Positions 1 through 7,392 of a stretch of DNA of 10,317 nucleotides are shown here, one piece after another. The notes beneath the pieces are model-generated. The model saw nothing but the letters and a program-made list of their open reading frames with translations. It was not told the DNA's origin and searched no databases. The DNA comes from Deltaproteobacteria bacterium. GTDB lineage: Bacteria > Desulfobacterota > Desulfomonilia > UBA1062. Location: the NCBI GenBank assembly GCA_020053185.1, contig JAGVNP010000295.1:1-10317 (forward strand), read 5' to 3'. The position numbers were made by a program, and so were the translations under genes. Position 1 is the stretch's first letter; the number at the start of each line of letters is the position of its first letter.

Positions 1-984
1 AAAAAACAGGCAGAGGAGATTCTTAATCAGATTTCATCTGCGGGCCTGAAGCCCCTGTACATGCCTGGGACCGAGCGCACAGTGCTCGGTGCAATCGGCG
101 ATGAGCGTAAACTCGGAAGCCTTCACCTTGAAAACAATCCTATTATAGATCGCATCACCCCAATACTTACTCCATATAAGCTGGTAAGCAGAGAGGCACA
201 TGCAGCCGATACAATAGTAAAGATAGGCAAGGTTCCGATTGGAGGAAAAAAATTTATTGTGATCGCAGGTCCGTGTGCAGTAGAGAGCAGGCAGCAGATG
301 CTTGCTTCTGCCCAGGCAGTTAAATCTGAAGGTGCACTTTGTTTGCGGGGCGGCGCATACAAACCCCGTTCAAGCCCTTACAGCTTTCAGGGTCTCGGAC
401 TTGAGGGATTGAAAATACTGAGTGAGACATCGAAAAAAACCGGCCTTCCTGCAGTCACCGAAGTGGTTGAGACCGAGGATGTAGCAAGGGTTGCAAAATA
501 TGCAGCAGCATTCCAGGTCGGTGCGCGCAACATGCAGAATTTCAGACTTCTCAAGGCAGTAGGCAAAAGCCATAAGCCGGTTGTGCTAAAACGCGGCATG
601 GCCGCATCCCTTGAAGATTTGCTACTGGCTGCCGAGTATATTGTATCAGAAGGCAATCCGAATGTAATCCTTTGCGAGCGAGGCATCCGCACATTCGAGA
701 CTTCTACACGCAATACGCTTGACCTGAATGCTGTTCCATTTCTTAAACAGCACACACATTTGCCGGTTATTGTAGATCCGTCGCATGGCACCGGGGTGCG
801 GGAATTTGTCGCTCCCATGTCCAAAGCAGCAGCAGCATGCGGCGCAGACGGACTTATCATCGAAGTACATAATGATCCAAAATCTGCTCTTTCCGACGGA
901 CATCAATCGCTCGATCCAAAACAATTTGCACAACTAATGAAAGAACTAAAACCTTTTGTCGAGGCTGCAGGAAGAGAGTTTTAA
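1..984 (+). CDS. aroF: 3-deoxy-7-phosphoheptulonate (DAHP) synthase, 5'-truncated by window edge
   Basis: Condenses phosphoenolpyruvate and erythrose-4-phosphate to DAHP, the first step of the shikimate pathway to aromatic amino acids (cytosolic). The frame is open from base 1, and residues before the first in-window ATG (61) already read as the end of the N-terminal ferredoxin-like regulatory domain, followed by ERTVLGAIGDER. The true start therefore lies upstream, probably only about ten codons, since this AroF/Thermotoga-type (class I-beta) family is near 338 residues and 327 are visible. Numbering the visible residues from 1: GPCAVES with metal-ligand Cys92, RGGAYKPRSSP (117-126), NMQNFRLL, LKRGM, ILCERGIRTFE, DPSHGTG with His262, IIEVH with Glu288 and LSDGHQS with Asp299. 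All metal ligands and substrate motifs are present, so the enzyme should be active. The ACT-like N-terminal domain suggests feedback inhibition by an aromatic amino acid (family knowledge). A 17-bp gap separates it from the TfoX-domain gene. Confidence 0.95.
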   Translation, partial: KKQAEEILNQISSAGLKPLYMPGTERTVLGAIGDERKLGSLHLENNPIIDRITPILTPYKLVSREAHAADTIVKIGKVPIGGKKFIVIAGPCAVESRQQMLASAQAVKSEGALCLRGGAYKPRSSPYSFQGLGLEGLKILSETSKKTGLPAVTEVVETEDVARVAKYAAAFQVGARNMQNFRLLKAVGKSHKPVVLKRGMAASLEDLLLAAEYIVSEGNPNVILCERGIRTFETSTRNTLDLNAVPFLKQHTHLPVIVDPSHGTGVREFVAPMSKAAAACGADGLIIEVHNDPKSALSDGHQSLDPKQFAQLMKELKPFVEAAGREF

Positions 985-1001
985 ACAACACGGAGAATAT
1001 T

Positions 1002-1349
1002 ATGACAATAAATGAAGACTATCTTGAATACGTGCTTGATAACCTCGCTGAATTCGGTGAGGTGAGATCAAAAAAGATGTTTGGCGGGGTCGGGCTTTAT
1101 TTTGGCGGCGTGATGTTCGGCCTGATCGCACAGGATACTCTGTATTTCAAGGTTGATGACTCAAATAGAAAAGACTATGAGTCCCTTGGATATAAATCCT
1201 TCAAGCCTTTTGATGACAAAAAAATGATGATGCCATACTATGAAGTGCCAATAGATGTCTTAGACGACCCTGATGAGCTTAGTAGGTGGGCAGAAAAGGC
1301 CTACAGGGTTGCGGAAAAAGAAAAGAAGAAAAATAGTAAGAAAAAATGA
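1002..1349 (+). CDS. TfoX N-terminal-domain protein
   Basis: Small protein of 115 residues carrying only the TfoX/Sxy N-terminal domain. Visible hallmarks are VRSKKMFGGVGLYFGG (residues 21-36), DTLYFKVDD (45-53), the aromatic/basic stretch SFKPF followed by a methionine run and PYYEVP (66-83), and a final WAEKAYRVAEK helix. In Haemophilus and E. coli, TfoX/Sxy activates competence genes together with CRP, but those proteins also have a C-terminal domain that is missing here. Stand-alone N-terminal-domain proteins are common and mostly uncharacterised, so a competence role should not be assumed. GGAGA at 992-996 lies 5 nt before the ATG and supports the start. The C-terminus is a lysine-rich tail (106-115) encoded by an A-rich tract. 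The stop overlaps the next gene's start as ATGA, so translation of the permease is probably coupled to this gene. Confidence 0.85.
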   Translation: MTINEDYLEYVLDNLAEFGEVRSKKMFGGVGLYFGGVMFGLIAQDTLYFKVDDSNRKDYESLGYKSFKPFDDKKMMMPYYEVPIDVLDDPDELSRWAEKAYRVAEKEKKKNSKKK

Positions 1350-2632
1350 TAATACGGTTCCTTACTGAATGCTGGCAGATTACCACCCAGATGGCTCCTT
1401 ATCTTCTTTTTGGCTTTCTGATGGCTGGTATACTCGCGGTGTTCCTTTCACCTGAACTAGTAGAACGTCACCTTGGCGGGCGCGGCTTTGGCTCTGTGAT
1501 CAAAGCCTCTATTTTTGGCATGCCCATGCCGCTGTGTTCATGTGGGGTGATCCCTGTATCTGCATCGCTTAGAAGGCATGGAGCGAGTAAATCCGCAACC
1601 ATTGCTTTTCTCATCTCTACACCACAGACCGGGGCTGACTCAATGTTGGTCGTCTATGCCTTGCTCGGTCCCATATTTGCTATCATCAGTCCCATTGCTG
1701 CTCTTGTCACCGGTCTTTTCGGAGGTGCACTCGTACAAATCTTTGAGGGGAAAAATAATGCGGTATTTTCCAATTCCATACCCTCCCCTGTCACCTGTAC
1801 TGAGTCTTGCTGCTCTCAAGAAGAAAAGAAAAAGAGCTCTTTTACAAGGATCTTTAATTATGGATTCATCACGCTGCCAAAGGATATCAGTGTTCCACTC
1901 ATCGTAGGCATTCTGATTGCCGGAGCAATGGGCGTACTTGTTCCGCCTGCCTCCTTGCACGCATATATCGGAGGAGGAATCCTGTCTATCCTGATCCTAA
2001 TGGCTGCAGGTGTTCCAATTTATGTGTGCGCCACTGCATCTATTCCCATTGCCGCAGGATTTATCCACATGGGTGCTTCTCCAGGTGCAGCACTCGCTTT
2101 TCTTATTTCAGGACCAGCCACCAATGCTGCCACATTAACCACGATCTGGAAAATCCTTGGCAAAAAAACCGCTGCAATCTATCTCTTCACCATTGCAATA
2201 AGCGCTATTACTTTCGGACTGATGCTCAACTGGATTATACCCGTGATCGGAGACAGTATTCCCACACTTGCCAACCATGCTCATAACGTTGAGCAAGCCG
2301 GGTGGTTTTCTCGTGCGAGCGGCATTGTGCTTGTGCTTCTGCTCAGTTATGCGTGCTGGGCAAAACACCATGATCGCGAGAAAAAACATGAGTTAATTGA
2401 ATCACCAGGTATGCAGCATATCAATCTTTTAGTAAGCGGCATGGACTGCTCTCACTGCGCTGAATCAGTGAAGCAGACAATCTCTCAGCTTCCGGGAATA
2501 CACTCTGTTGAGGTAGATCTCAAAACAGGAAGAGTTGTTGTAAGCGGGGATCTCATCGACGAGAATCAGGTTATCGATGCAGTGAAAAAACTCGGATATG
2601 CTGTTGAGCCAAGTGCAATGGAAAAATCCTGA
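1346..2632 (+). CDS. SO_0444-type (DUF318/ArsP-like) heavy-metal efflux permease with C-terminal HMA domain
   Basis: Inner-membrane permease of 428 residues. Residues 1-340 are a DUF318-type transporter with about eight to ten hydrophobic segments in two halves separated by a polar loop (132-170). The first half has the conserved CSCGVIP motif (Cys64, Cys66) after GMPMPL. The second half has GVPIYVCATASIP (Cys228) and SGPATNAATL (256-265). The central loop contains an extra cysteine group, CTESCC (151-156), before a lysine-rich run. Residues 357-423 form a heavy-metal-associated domain with GMDCSHC (Cys368, Cys371) and the usual beta-alpha-beta-beta-alpha-beta pattern. This architecture matches the SO_0444 family, linked to Cu/Zn efflux in Shewanella; arsenical or other soft-metal substrates are possible. 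The HMA domain likely captures thiophilic metal and hands it to the pore cysteines (inference). The start overlaps the TfoX-domain stop and has no strong Shine-Dalgarno of its own, which fits translational coupling. Confidence 0.88.
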   Translation: MIIRFLTECWQITTQMAPYLLFGFLMAGILAVFLSPELVERHLGGRGFGSVIKASIFGMPMPLCSCGVIPVSASLRRHGASKSATIAFLISTPQTGADSMLVVYALLGPIFAIISPIAALVTGLFGGALVQIFEGKNNAVFSNSIPSPVTCTESCCSQEEKKKSSFTRIFNYGFITLPKDISVPLIVGILIAGAMGVLVPPASLHAYIGGGILSILILMAAGVPIYVCATASIPIAAGFIHMGASPGAALAFLISGPATNAATLTTIWKILGKKTAAIYLFTIAISAITFGLMLNWIIPVIGDSIPTLANHAHNVEQAGWFSRASGIVLVLLLSYACWAKHHDREKKHELIESPGMQHINLLVSGMDCSHCAESVKQTISQLPGIHSVEVDLKTGRVVVSGDLIDENQVIDAVKKLGYAVEPSAMEKS

Positions 2633-2672
2633 ATCTGGTAAACATTGACTTCTTAACAGCCTGACAAAATAG

Positions 2673-2700
2673 TGGACATTCAGCATTCGATAGCTATAAT
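2673..2700 (+). promoter_or_regulatory. sigma70-like promoter for the DUF362/exonuclease unit
   Basis: TGGACA (2673-2678, five of six match to the -35 consensus) is separated by 16 bp from a perfect TATAAT -10 box (2695-2700). It lies 33 bp upstream of the ATG at 2734. It sits in the 101-bp gap after the permease stop, which contains no obvious terminator hairpin, so read-through from the upstream genes is also possible. Confidence 0.6.
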
Positions 2701-2733
2701 AACAGACTCTTTTTTATGAATTAAGGGGGATAT

Positions 2734-3762
2734 ATGAGTGATATACTCTTTTACCCAACAGATGGCTCACAGGAAGGTTCGCTGGCAAGCCTCAAGACAC
2801 TACTCGCTCATCTGAAACACCCTTTTCATAGCAAAGACTCAGTAGGTATAAAACTTCATTGGGGCGAACGCGATAATCACAGCTATCTGCCGCCAGTTTA
2901 TGCAAGGGAGATCGTGCACTGGCTCCAAAATCATGGAGCAAAGCCTTTTATCTTTGACACCACGGTGCTCTATTCCGGTGGACGCCGCACAGGAAAAGAC
3001 TCTATTGAAACAGCAGCATCGCACGGATACACAGAAGAATATCTTGGATGTCCCATTGTGATTGCTGACGGCATGGACGGAAGAGATGTTATAGACATAC
3101 CTGCAGAACTCAACCACTTTGAGACAGTGCAGGTTGCATCCATCATAGAAAAAACAAACGGGTTTGTCATATTCAGCCATTTCAAGGCGCATCTGGCATC
3201 AGGCTTTGGCGGCGCCATAAAAAATATGGCTATGGGGTTCGCTTCCAGGGCGCAAAAGCAGCGCATGCATGCAGATGTTCGCCCCAGCCTAAACAAGAAC
3301 AAGTGCACAAAATGCGGGCTCTGTATTGAGGTATGTCCAACTGGGGCAGCGCAAGTTGGTGATGATGAATATCCAATCTATAATCTCGATGAATGCATTG
3401 GATGTGCACAGTGCATCGGACTCTGTCCTGAGATGGCACTCAAGATTACATGGGGAACAAACAAAGAGCCATTTCAGGAAAAACTCATCGAGACTGCATC
3501 AGCCATATGGCAATATCTCAAAGATAAAACCGTGCTGGTCAATGCACTCCTCAATATAACGTCTGAGTGCGACTGTCTGCCTGGTAAGCCTGAGTTTATC
3601 GCAAAAGACATGGGCTTTGTCGGAGGGTATCATCCGGTGGTCCTTGATGACGAGTCACTTGAGATCATCGGAAAAGAGCCTTTTATCAAAGCACATCCAA
3701 AAATCCCCTGGCAGCGGCAGTTCGACTATGCTCGGGAAATAGGATTTTTTGCAGATGAGTAA
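2734..3762 (+). CDS. DUF362 domain protein with two [4Fe-4S] ferredoxin clusters
   Basis: Cytosolic iron-sulfur protein of 342 residues without signal peptide. Residues 1-180 form a DUF362 domain, including VGIKLHWGE (37-45), a TTVLYSGGRRTG loop (76-87), FSHFKAH (147-153) and the family hallmark GFGGAIKNMAMG (157-168). A bacterial 2x[4Fe-4S] ferredoxin insert follows with two complete CxxCxxCxxxC(P) motifs: Cys191/194/197/201 and Cys221/224/227/231. The C-terminal part has a further conserved-looking CDC pair (279, 281). No reaction is established for the family; members occur widely in anaerobes and archaea and are presumed electron-transfer or redox-sensing proteins. AAGGGGG (2723-2729) precedes the ATG by 4 nt and fixes the start, and a good promoter lies upstream. 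The stop overlaps the Xni-like gene by 8 nt. All eight cluster cysteines are intact. Confidence 0.88.
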   Translation: MSDILFYPTDGSQEGSLASLKTLLAHLKHPFHSKDSVGIKLHWGERDNHSYLPPVYAREIVHWLQNHGAKPFIFDTTVLYSGGRRTGKDSIETAASHGYTEEYLGCPIVIADGMDGRDVIDIPAELNHFETVQVASIIEKTNGFVIFSHFKAHLASGFGGAIKNMAMGFASRAQKQRMHADVRPSLNKNKCTKCGLCIEVCPTGAAQVGDDEYPIYNLDECIGCAQCIGLCPEMALKITWGTNKEPFQEKLIETASAIWQYLKDKTVLVNALLNITSECDCLPGKPEFIAKDMGFVGGYHPVVLDDESLEIIGKEPFIKAHPKIPWQRQFDYAREIGFFADE

Positions 3763-4534
3763 TGCATCGCAGATAAAATTTCTTATCTTTGATGCACTCA
3801 ACCTGATCCGCCGCGTGTATGGCGCACAACCCGGAGACGACAGTCCTGAAAAAGTAACATCATCCATTTCCACATGCACCTCCTCTCTTGAAAGAGCTTT
3901 GATGGAATGCAATCCGACCCATGCGGTTTGCGTGTTCGAGGGTGAGGGAAAAAGCTGGCGCCATGAGCTTTATGCGGATTATAAGGCAGGAAGATCTCCT
4001 ATGCCAAAAGACCTTCAATCAAACTTAAAAAAATTCAAGACCTCATTCTTTGACCATGGCGTTTCTTCTGTTAGTTTTCCAAACATAGAGGCAGATGATG
4101 CGATTGCAACGCTGGCAAGCAAAGTAGCAAATCAGGAAGGCAACGCAACTATTCTCTCCACAGACAAGAGTTTTTTTCAGCTCTTATCTTCACGCATTGT
4201 GGTGCGGGATCATTTTAAGAGCCAGGATATTGACGCCTCATATGTAAAAGAAAAATTCGGGGTAGACCCTGGTCAGCTAATTGATCTGTTGGCACTTACC
4301 GGCGACAGCACAAACAACATCAAAGGAGTCCCTACGATAGGTCCGAAAACCGCAGTGAAGCTCCTTACCCGGTTTGGCAGCCTGGAAAAATTGCTGTCAG
4401 AATCTGTTGAGGGTAAGACTGGCGAAAATCTCCGCAAGCATAAAGAAAATGCGCTTCTGGCAAAAAATCTGATACAACTCAAGACTGACATCTCTCTCGG
4501 GATCAATCTCAAGACATTGCGATACATTTCTTAA
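3755..4534 (+). CDS. xni: Xni (exonuclease IX)-like 5'-3' exonuclease / flap endonuclease
   Basis: Stand-alone flap-endonuclease-type nuclease of 259 residues, related to the 5' nuclease domain of DNA polymerase I but with no polymerase domain. It follows E. coli Xni/ExoIX closely: FDALNLIRR (12-20), NPTHAVCVFEGEGKSWRH (53-70), YKAGRSPMP (76-84), EADDAIATLASKV (112-124), STDKSFFQLL (135-144), then a helix-three-turn-helix with LTGDSTNNIKGVPTIGPKTA (181-200). Asp13, Glu112, Asp114, Asp115, Asp137 and Asp184 are present. Two positions usually acidic in Pol I-type nucleases are changed: the GDKD site reads TDKS (Ser139) and the GDSSDN site reads GDSTNN (Asn187), as expected for Xni-like enzymes with a reduced second metal site. 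ATG 3755 is chosen because AGGA (3741-3744) lies 10 nt upstream; a TTG at 3749 is the in-frame alternative. It overlaps the DUF362 stop as ATGAGTAA, so the two are cotranslated. Likely role: flap or primer processing in DNA repair and replication. Confidence 0.88.
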   Translation: MSNASQIKFLIFDALNLIRRVYGAQPGDDSPEKVTSSISTCTSSLERALMECNPTHAVCVFEGEGKSWRHELYADYKAGRSPMPKDLQSNLKKFKTSFFDHGVSSVSFPNIEADDAIATLASKVANQEGNATILSTDKSFFQLLSSRIVVRDHFKSQDIDASYVKEKFGVDPGQLIDLLALTGDSTNNIKGVPTIGPKTAVKLLTRFGSLEKLLSESVEGKTGENLRKHKENALLAKNLIQLKTDISLGINLKTLRYIS

Positions 4535-4556
4535 TCAAGACTGGTAAAAATTTCCC

Positions 4557-5417
4557 TTATTTTCTTTTCGACTCATAGAGATGAAAAGTCTTTCTCATTG
4601 CGATATCCATGAGAGTGTTCGGCATGATGGTGTTGAAGACCATTATAACTCGCGCCATGAACGGTATCACATATCTGCTCTTTGCTCTTCTTTTGACAAT
4701 AATTTTTTCTACCAGTTTTGCAATCTCTATGGGTTCGATCTCGGACATGGCAAAAAAAGGACTGTATTCATTATTCTTAAGCCATCTATGCGTGGAGGCA
4801 TATAAGGATTTTTCCTGATCCACCTCTTCCAGCGATGAGATCGCTTTTGTGTGAAATTCAGTTTTTATTGCGCCTGGTTCTATGAGAAATACTTTTACCC
4901 CCAGCACTCCAAACTCAACCCGCATGACATCGGAAAGCGACCGTATGGCTGCCTTTGTGGTTGCATAAAGGCCAGACCACGGAGACGATAGTCTGCTCAT
5001 CATTGATCCGATATTGATTACCTTGGCCTTATTCTTGATGAGCTGCGGTAGAAAAGCCTTTGTAACTGCAAGCATTCCAAAAATATTTACCTCATACTGC
5101 TGCTTGATCTGCACAAGGCTTAAATCCGCCAGAAACCCGACCTGACCATAACCGGCGTTATTCACCAGCACATCAATTCCATTACCATCTGTGAACGCGA
5201 GCGCCTTTTCGGTTGCATTGCTTATATCCTGTTCATTTGTAATATCGAGTTTGAGTGTTTGCAGATGCCAGTTATTTTCTAAAGCCTTGTCCTTAAGTTC
5301 ATCTAATGCGCTCTGATTTCTGCCTGTTGCAATTACCTCATATCCCTGGGCTGCGAGGTGCTCGGCGCATGTTTTTCCTATTCCTGATGTTGCTCCGGTG
5401 ATGAAAACTGTCGTCAT
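4557..5417 (-). CDS. short-chain dehydrogenase/reductase (SDR), classical type
   Basis: NAD(P)H-dependent oxidoreductase of 286 residues with a complete classical SDR core. It has the cofactor motif TGATSGIG (7-14) with TGR (31-33) after beta-2, LDIT with Asp58, NNAG (86-89), Asn111, catalytic Ser138 in INIGS, YATTK with Tyr151 and Lys155, and the PG motif (181-182). The arginine of TGR after the second strand suggests NADPH preference (inference). Residues 240-286 continue past the core as a basic, partly hydrophobic segment (VIPFMARVIMVF) ending in KRK, so membrane association is plausible. Substrate unknown; hydroxysteroid-, retinol- or acyl-reducing members look similar. The start at 5417 is preferred because AAGGAG (5428-5423) lies 5 nt before it; an in-frame ATG at 5441 overlaps the ABC transporter stop and has no proper Shine-Dalgarno. 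It is the last gene of the efflux operon, 16 nt after the transporter, and ends convergently 22 bp from the exonuclease gene. Confidence 0.88.
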   Translation of the reverse strand: MTTVFITGATSGIGKTCAEHLAAQGYEVIATGRNQSALDELKDKALENNWHLQTLKLDITNEQDISNATEKALAFTDGNGIDVLVNNAGYGQVGFLADLSLVQIKQQYEVNIFGMLAVTKAFLPQLIKNKAKVINIGSMMSRLSSPWSGLYATTKAAIRSLSDVMRVEFGVLGVKVFLIEPGAIKTEFHTKAISSLEEVDQEKSLYASTHRWLKNNEYSPFFAMSEIEPIEIAKLVEKIIVKRRAKSRYVIPFMARVIMVFNTIMPNTLMDIAMRKTFHLYESKRK

Positions 5418-5422
5418 TTTTT

Positions 5423-5428
5423 CTCCTT
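5423..5428 (-). promoter_or_regulatory. ribosome binding site deciding the SDR start
   Basis: On the minus strand AAGGAG is followed by five A residues and ATG (5417). It lies downstream of the alternative in-frame ATG (5441), so it favours the shorter protein without the MSNSEGEK extension. Confidence 0.7.
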
Positions 5429-5433
5429 CAGAA

Positions 5434-7392
5434 TTACTCATACCTGAGCGCTTCGATCGGATTCATCTGGGATGCCTTGTTTGCAGGCCAGAGACCGAAT
5501 CCGATTCCGACTGCTACAGAAAATATGGTTGCAAGGGCTATAGAAGATGCAGATACCTTTATTGCCCATCCGGCAATGGCAGACAAAATAGCTGCAATAC
5601 CTGAACCGACCAGGATTCCAGCTATGCCACCGATGAATGTCATGACTATTGCTTCTACAAGAAACTGAATAAGTATATCTTTCTTGCGAGCCCCTATTGC
5701 CTTCCTAAGACCGATCTCCCGCGTCCTCTCTGTTACCGAGACAAGCAGAATATTCATGATGCCTATGCCGCCAACCAGAAGGGATATGGCTGCAATAGAT
5801 CCCAAAAGCAGTGTCATGGTTTTTGTGGTGCTTTCAAGCATTTCCTTGATCTCTGTTGTATTAAAGATTTCAAACGAATCTTCTTCTTTTCCATTCAAAT
5901 GATGACGCTGCTTGATCAGATCGGTTATTGCTATCCGCGCATCTTCTATCAGACGCACATCCTTGACCTCTACCTCGATCTCATCAATATAGTCTTTTCC
6001 CAGCACCCGGTACATTGCGGTTGTTATCGGGATTGTCACGATATCGTCCTGATCGCGCGGACCCCATGAACCTTTTTGAGGAGACACCCCGATCACTTTG
6101 AAGTTTATGCGGTTTATCTTCACTGTTGCACCAACAGGATTTATATTGCCAAACAGTTCCCGTGCAACAGTTGTACCGATCACAACCACCTTGTTACGAG
6201 TCCTTAAATCTGCTTCTGTAAAAAATTCTCCGAATGTGGGAGCTGCATTATGCATAGAAGCATAACTGACTCCGACACCTCTCACCTGCGTGTTCCAATT
6301 TTTGTTGCCATATACGATCTGTGCACGTCCGCTCACAGAAGGGGAAACGCTTTTCACCTGGGGTATTGTTTCAATTTCTTCCGCATCTTTGATGCTGAAA
6401 CGTGTCACAGTACCTGATTCTAATGAAACGCCGTGCATCCGCATTGAGCCAGGATGAACCACCAATAGGTTTGATCCGAGAGAAGAAAGTCTCTGAGAAA
6501 TAGATTCTTTTGCTCCTTCACCAACAGCAAGCATGGCAATAACAGCGCCCACGCCGATAAGAATTCCTAGCATTGAAAGAAAAGATCGCATCTTGTGAGA
6601 AAACACCGAGTAAAACGCCTGCTGTATATGCTGGGCAAATTTTATTCTATTGCGAACTGCTCGTGATTCAGAAAAAACAGCATCAAGAGAGATGTCATTA
6701 TCAGCTCTTTGTTTTACTGCCCCCTCTGTCTCATTACGTTTATCCGAGACAATCTCTCCGTCGCGCATTAGGATAACACGCTGAGCGTGCTCTGCAATCT
6801 CCTGTTCGTGGGTAACCATCACAATGGTTTTCGCGCTTTTGTTCAGATCCTTTAGGATCGCAATGATCTCTTCAGAGCTTTTTGTATCCAGATTTCCTGT
6901 GGGCTCGTCAGCAAATATAATCAAAGGATCGTTTACCAATGATCGTGCAATCGCTACCCTCTGCTGCTGACCCCCGGAAAGCTCATTGGGCTTGTGTGAC
7001 ATTCTATCTGATAAACCCACCTCCTTAAGTTTTTCTTCTGAGATACCCTTCTTTTTACCGCTGTAAAAAAGAGGCAGTTCAACGTTTTCCATGGCACTCA
7101 TTCTGGGAAGCAGATGGAATTGCTGAAATATAAACCCTGCCATGTAATTTCGTAAGGTAGATAGTTCATCATCGGAGAGGCTGTCAATAGATCTGCCGCC
7201 TAAATAATATGATCCGCTATCAGGCCGGTCCAGCAGCCCTAGCACATGAAGCAGGGTGGATTTGCCGGAACCGGAAGGGCCCATAATGGCTACAAATTCT
7301 CCAGGCAAAATTTTAAGAGACACATCTTTAAGTGCCTGAACGCTCACATCTCCCATCTGGTATGTCTTGTTTATATTTAGCAGCTCAATCAT
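5434..7392 (-). CDS. macB: MacB-like ABC transporter, fused ATPase and permease
   Basis: Inner-membrane ABC transporter half of 652 residues acting as a dimer; type VII (MacB/LolCDE) mechanotransmission family. The N-terminal ATPase domain (1-220) has Walker A GPSGSGKST (38-46), Q-loop Gln90, signature LSGGQQQR (138-145), Walker B LIIFADE (157-163) and H-loop His195. After a linker (221-255) come SHKMRSFLSMLGILIG and the first membrane helix (about 270-291). A large periplasmic MacB core domain (about 292-525) follows, then three helices (about 526-550, 575-602, 613-635) with the conserved TERTREIGLRKAIGARKKDI and a C-terminal MNPIEALRYE. All catalytic residues are present. With the adjacent MacA-like adaptor and TolC-like channel it should form a tripartite pump driving a periplasmic substrate (macrolide, peptide, toxin or lipid-like molecule; not predictable) across the outer membrane. 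The ATG follows the adaptor stop with no gap (TAAATG). Confidence 0.93.
   Translation of the reverse strand: MIELLNINKTYQMGDVSVQALKDVSLKILPGEFVAIMGPSGSGKSTLLHVLGLLDRPDSGSYYLGGRSIDSLSDDELSTLRNYMAGFIFQQFHLLPRMSAMENVELPLFYSGKKKGISEEKLKEVGLSDRMSHKPNELSGGQQQRVAIARSLVNDPLIIFADEPTGNLDTKSSEEIIAILKDLNKSAKTIVMVTHEQEIAEHAQRVILMRDGEIVSDKRNETEGAVKQRADNDISLDAVFSESRAVRNRIKFAQHIQQAFYSVFSHKMRSFLSMLGILIGVGAVIAMLAVGEGAKESISQRLSSLGSNLLVVHPGSMRMHGVSLESGTVTRFSIKDAEEIETIPQVKSVSPSVSGRAQIVYGNKNWNTQVRGVGVSYASMHNAAPTFGEFFTEADLRTRNKVVVIGTTVARELFGNINPVGATVKINRINFKVIGVSPQKGSWGPRDQDDIVTIPITTAMYRVLGKDYIDEIEVEVKDVRLIEDARIAITDLIKQRHHLNGKEEDSFEIFNTTEIKEMLESTTKTMTLLLGSIAAISLLVGGIGIMNILLVSVTERTREIGLRKAIGARKKDILIQFLVEAIVMTFIGGIAGILVGSGIAAILSAIAGWAIKVSASSIALATIFSVAVGIGFGLWPANKASQMNPIEALRYE

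Noticed and set aside
387..860. 157-codon open frame on the minus strand inside the DAHP synthase gene
   Set aside because: It lies opposite a gene with complete family motifs, shows no recognisable domain and has serine/proline-rich shadow composition.
2645..2650. TTGACT as -35 box for the promoter before the DUF362 gene
   Set aside because: It is 44 bp from the TATAAT box, far too distant; TGGACA at 2673 has proper 16-bp spacing.
4535..4556. Bidirectional terminator between the convergent exonuclease and SDR genes
   Set aside because: The 22-bp gap has only a weak GGTAAAAATTTCC near-palindrome and no GC-rich stem, so no terminator is called.
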